From Lysobacteraceae bacterium (GTDB lineage: Bacteria; Pseudomonadota; Gammaproteobacteria; Xanthomonadales; Xanthomonadaceae): DNA of 5,480 nucleotides. The DNA is taken from contig JAGNNB010000232.1 in the NCBI GenBank assembly GCA_017990865.1, positions 1-5,480 of the forward strand, read 5' to 3'. Positions 5,469 to 5,480 of this stretch are shown here, one piece after another. Under the pieces are notes generated by a model, which searched no databases, was not told the DNA's origin, and saw only the letters and a program-made list of their open reading frames with translations. Numbering within the stretch: the stretch's first letter is position 1; the number at the start of each line of letters is the position of its first letter. A program made the translations under genes and the position numbers.

Positions 5469-5480
5469 GATCGGCACCGT

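Noticed and set aside
4269..5477. Long 402-codon open frame on the - strand overlapping the WYL regulator
   Set aside because: It is a shadow of the regulator in another frame: Arg, Gly and Ala rich, with no recognisable domain, while the overlapping frame gives a complete HTH and WYL protein.
1..5480. CRISPR array, insertion sequence, tRNA, prophage or anti-phage defence system
   Set aside because: I looked for spaced repeats, transposase motifs, terminal inverted repeats, cloverleaf sequence and defence-type domains and saw none. A WYL regulator alone can accompany defence loci, but no effector gene is present here.

Overview
This is a GC-rich, densely coded chromosomal window with six genes that can be read with confidence and a probable gene tail at the left edge. 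Gene content (RtcA, an E. coli YbaA-like DUF1428 protein, an OmpR-type two-component pair, a YafY-type WYL regulator), strong G/C third-position bias and near absence of Shine-Dalgarno sequence at several starts fit a gammaproteobacterium. I lean towards the Xanthomonadales (Lysobacteraceae or Rhodanobacteraceae), but this is inferred from style and not from any marker gene.

Layout, left to right. Positions 1-78 look like the last 25 codons of an unrecognised + strand gene. RNA 3'-terminal phosphate cyclase (rtcA, 123-1142) follows, with a -10/-35 pair placed so that its mRNA could be leaderless. After a 145-base gap with a GC hairpin come two small genes 33 bases apart: an AHSA1/SRPBCC protein (1288-1746) and a DUF1428 protein (1780-2136). 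A strong terminator-like hairpin closes that unit at 2210-2246. The 2247-2388 leader carries a 16-base perfect palindrome inside a larger stem. It precedes a response regulator (2389-3081) that overlaps its histidine kinase (3078-4355) by four bases. On the - strand, converging on the kinase, is a WYL-domain regulator (4424-5431). A perfect 10+1+10 inverted repeat lies in its promoter at the right edge.

The genes do not form one obvious pathway. RtcA is RNA end processing, normally paired with the ligase RtcB, which is not visible here. The AHSA1 and DUF1428 pair is a probable small operon of unknown ligand. The two-component pair is a self-contained envelope-signal module. The WYL regulator probably controls itself and perhaps a divergent gene beyond position 5480.

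I see no mobile element, CRISPR array, phage gene or RNA gene, and no clear new system. The points most worth a second look are the operator-like palindrome at 5445-5465, the altered glycine-rich motif in RtcA, and a lysine-rich insertion within the WYL domain.
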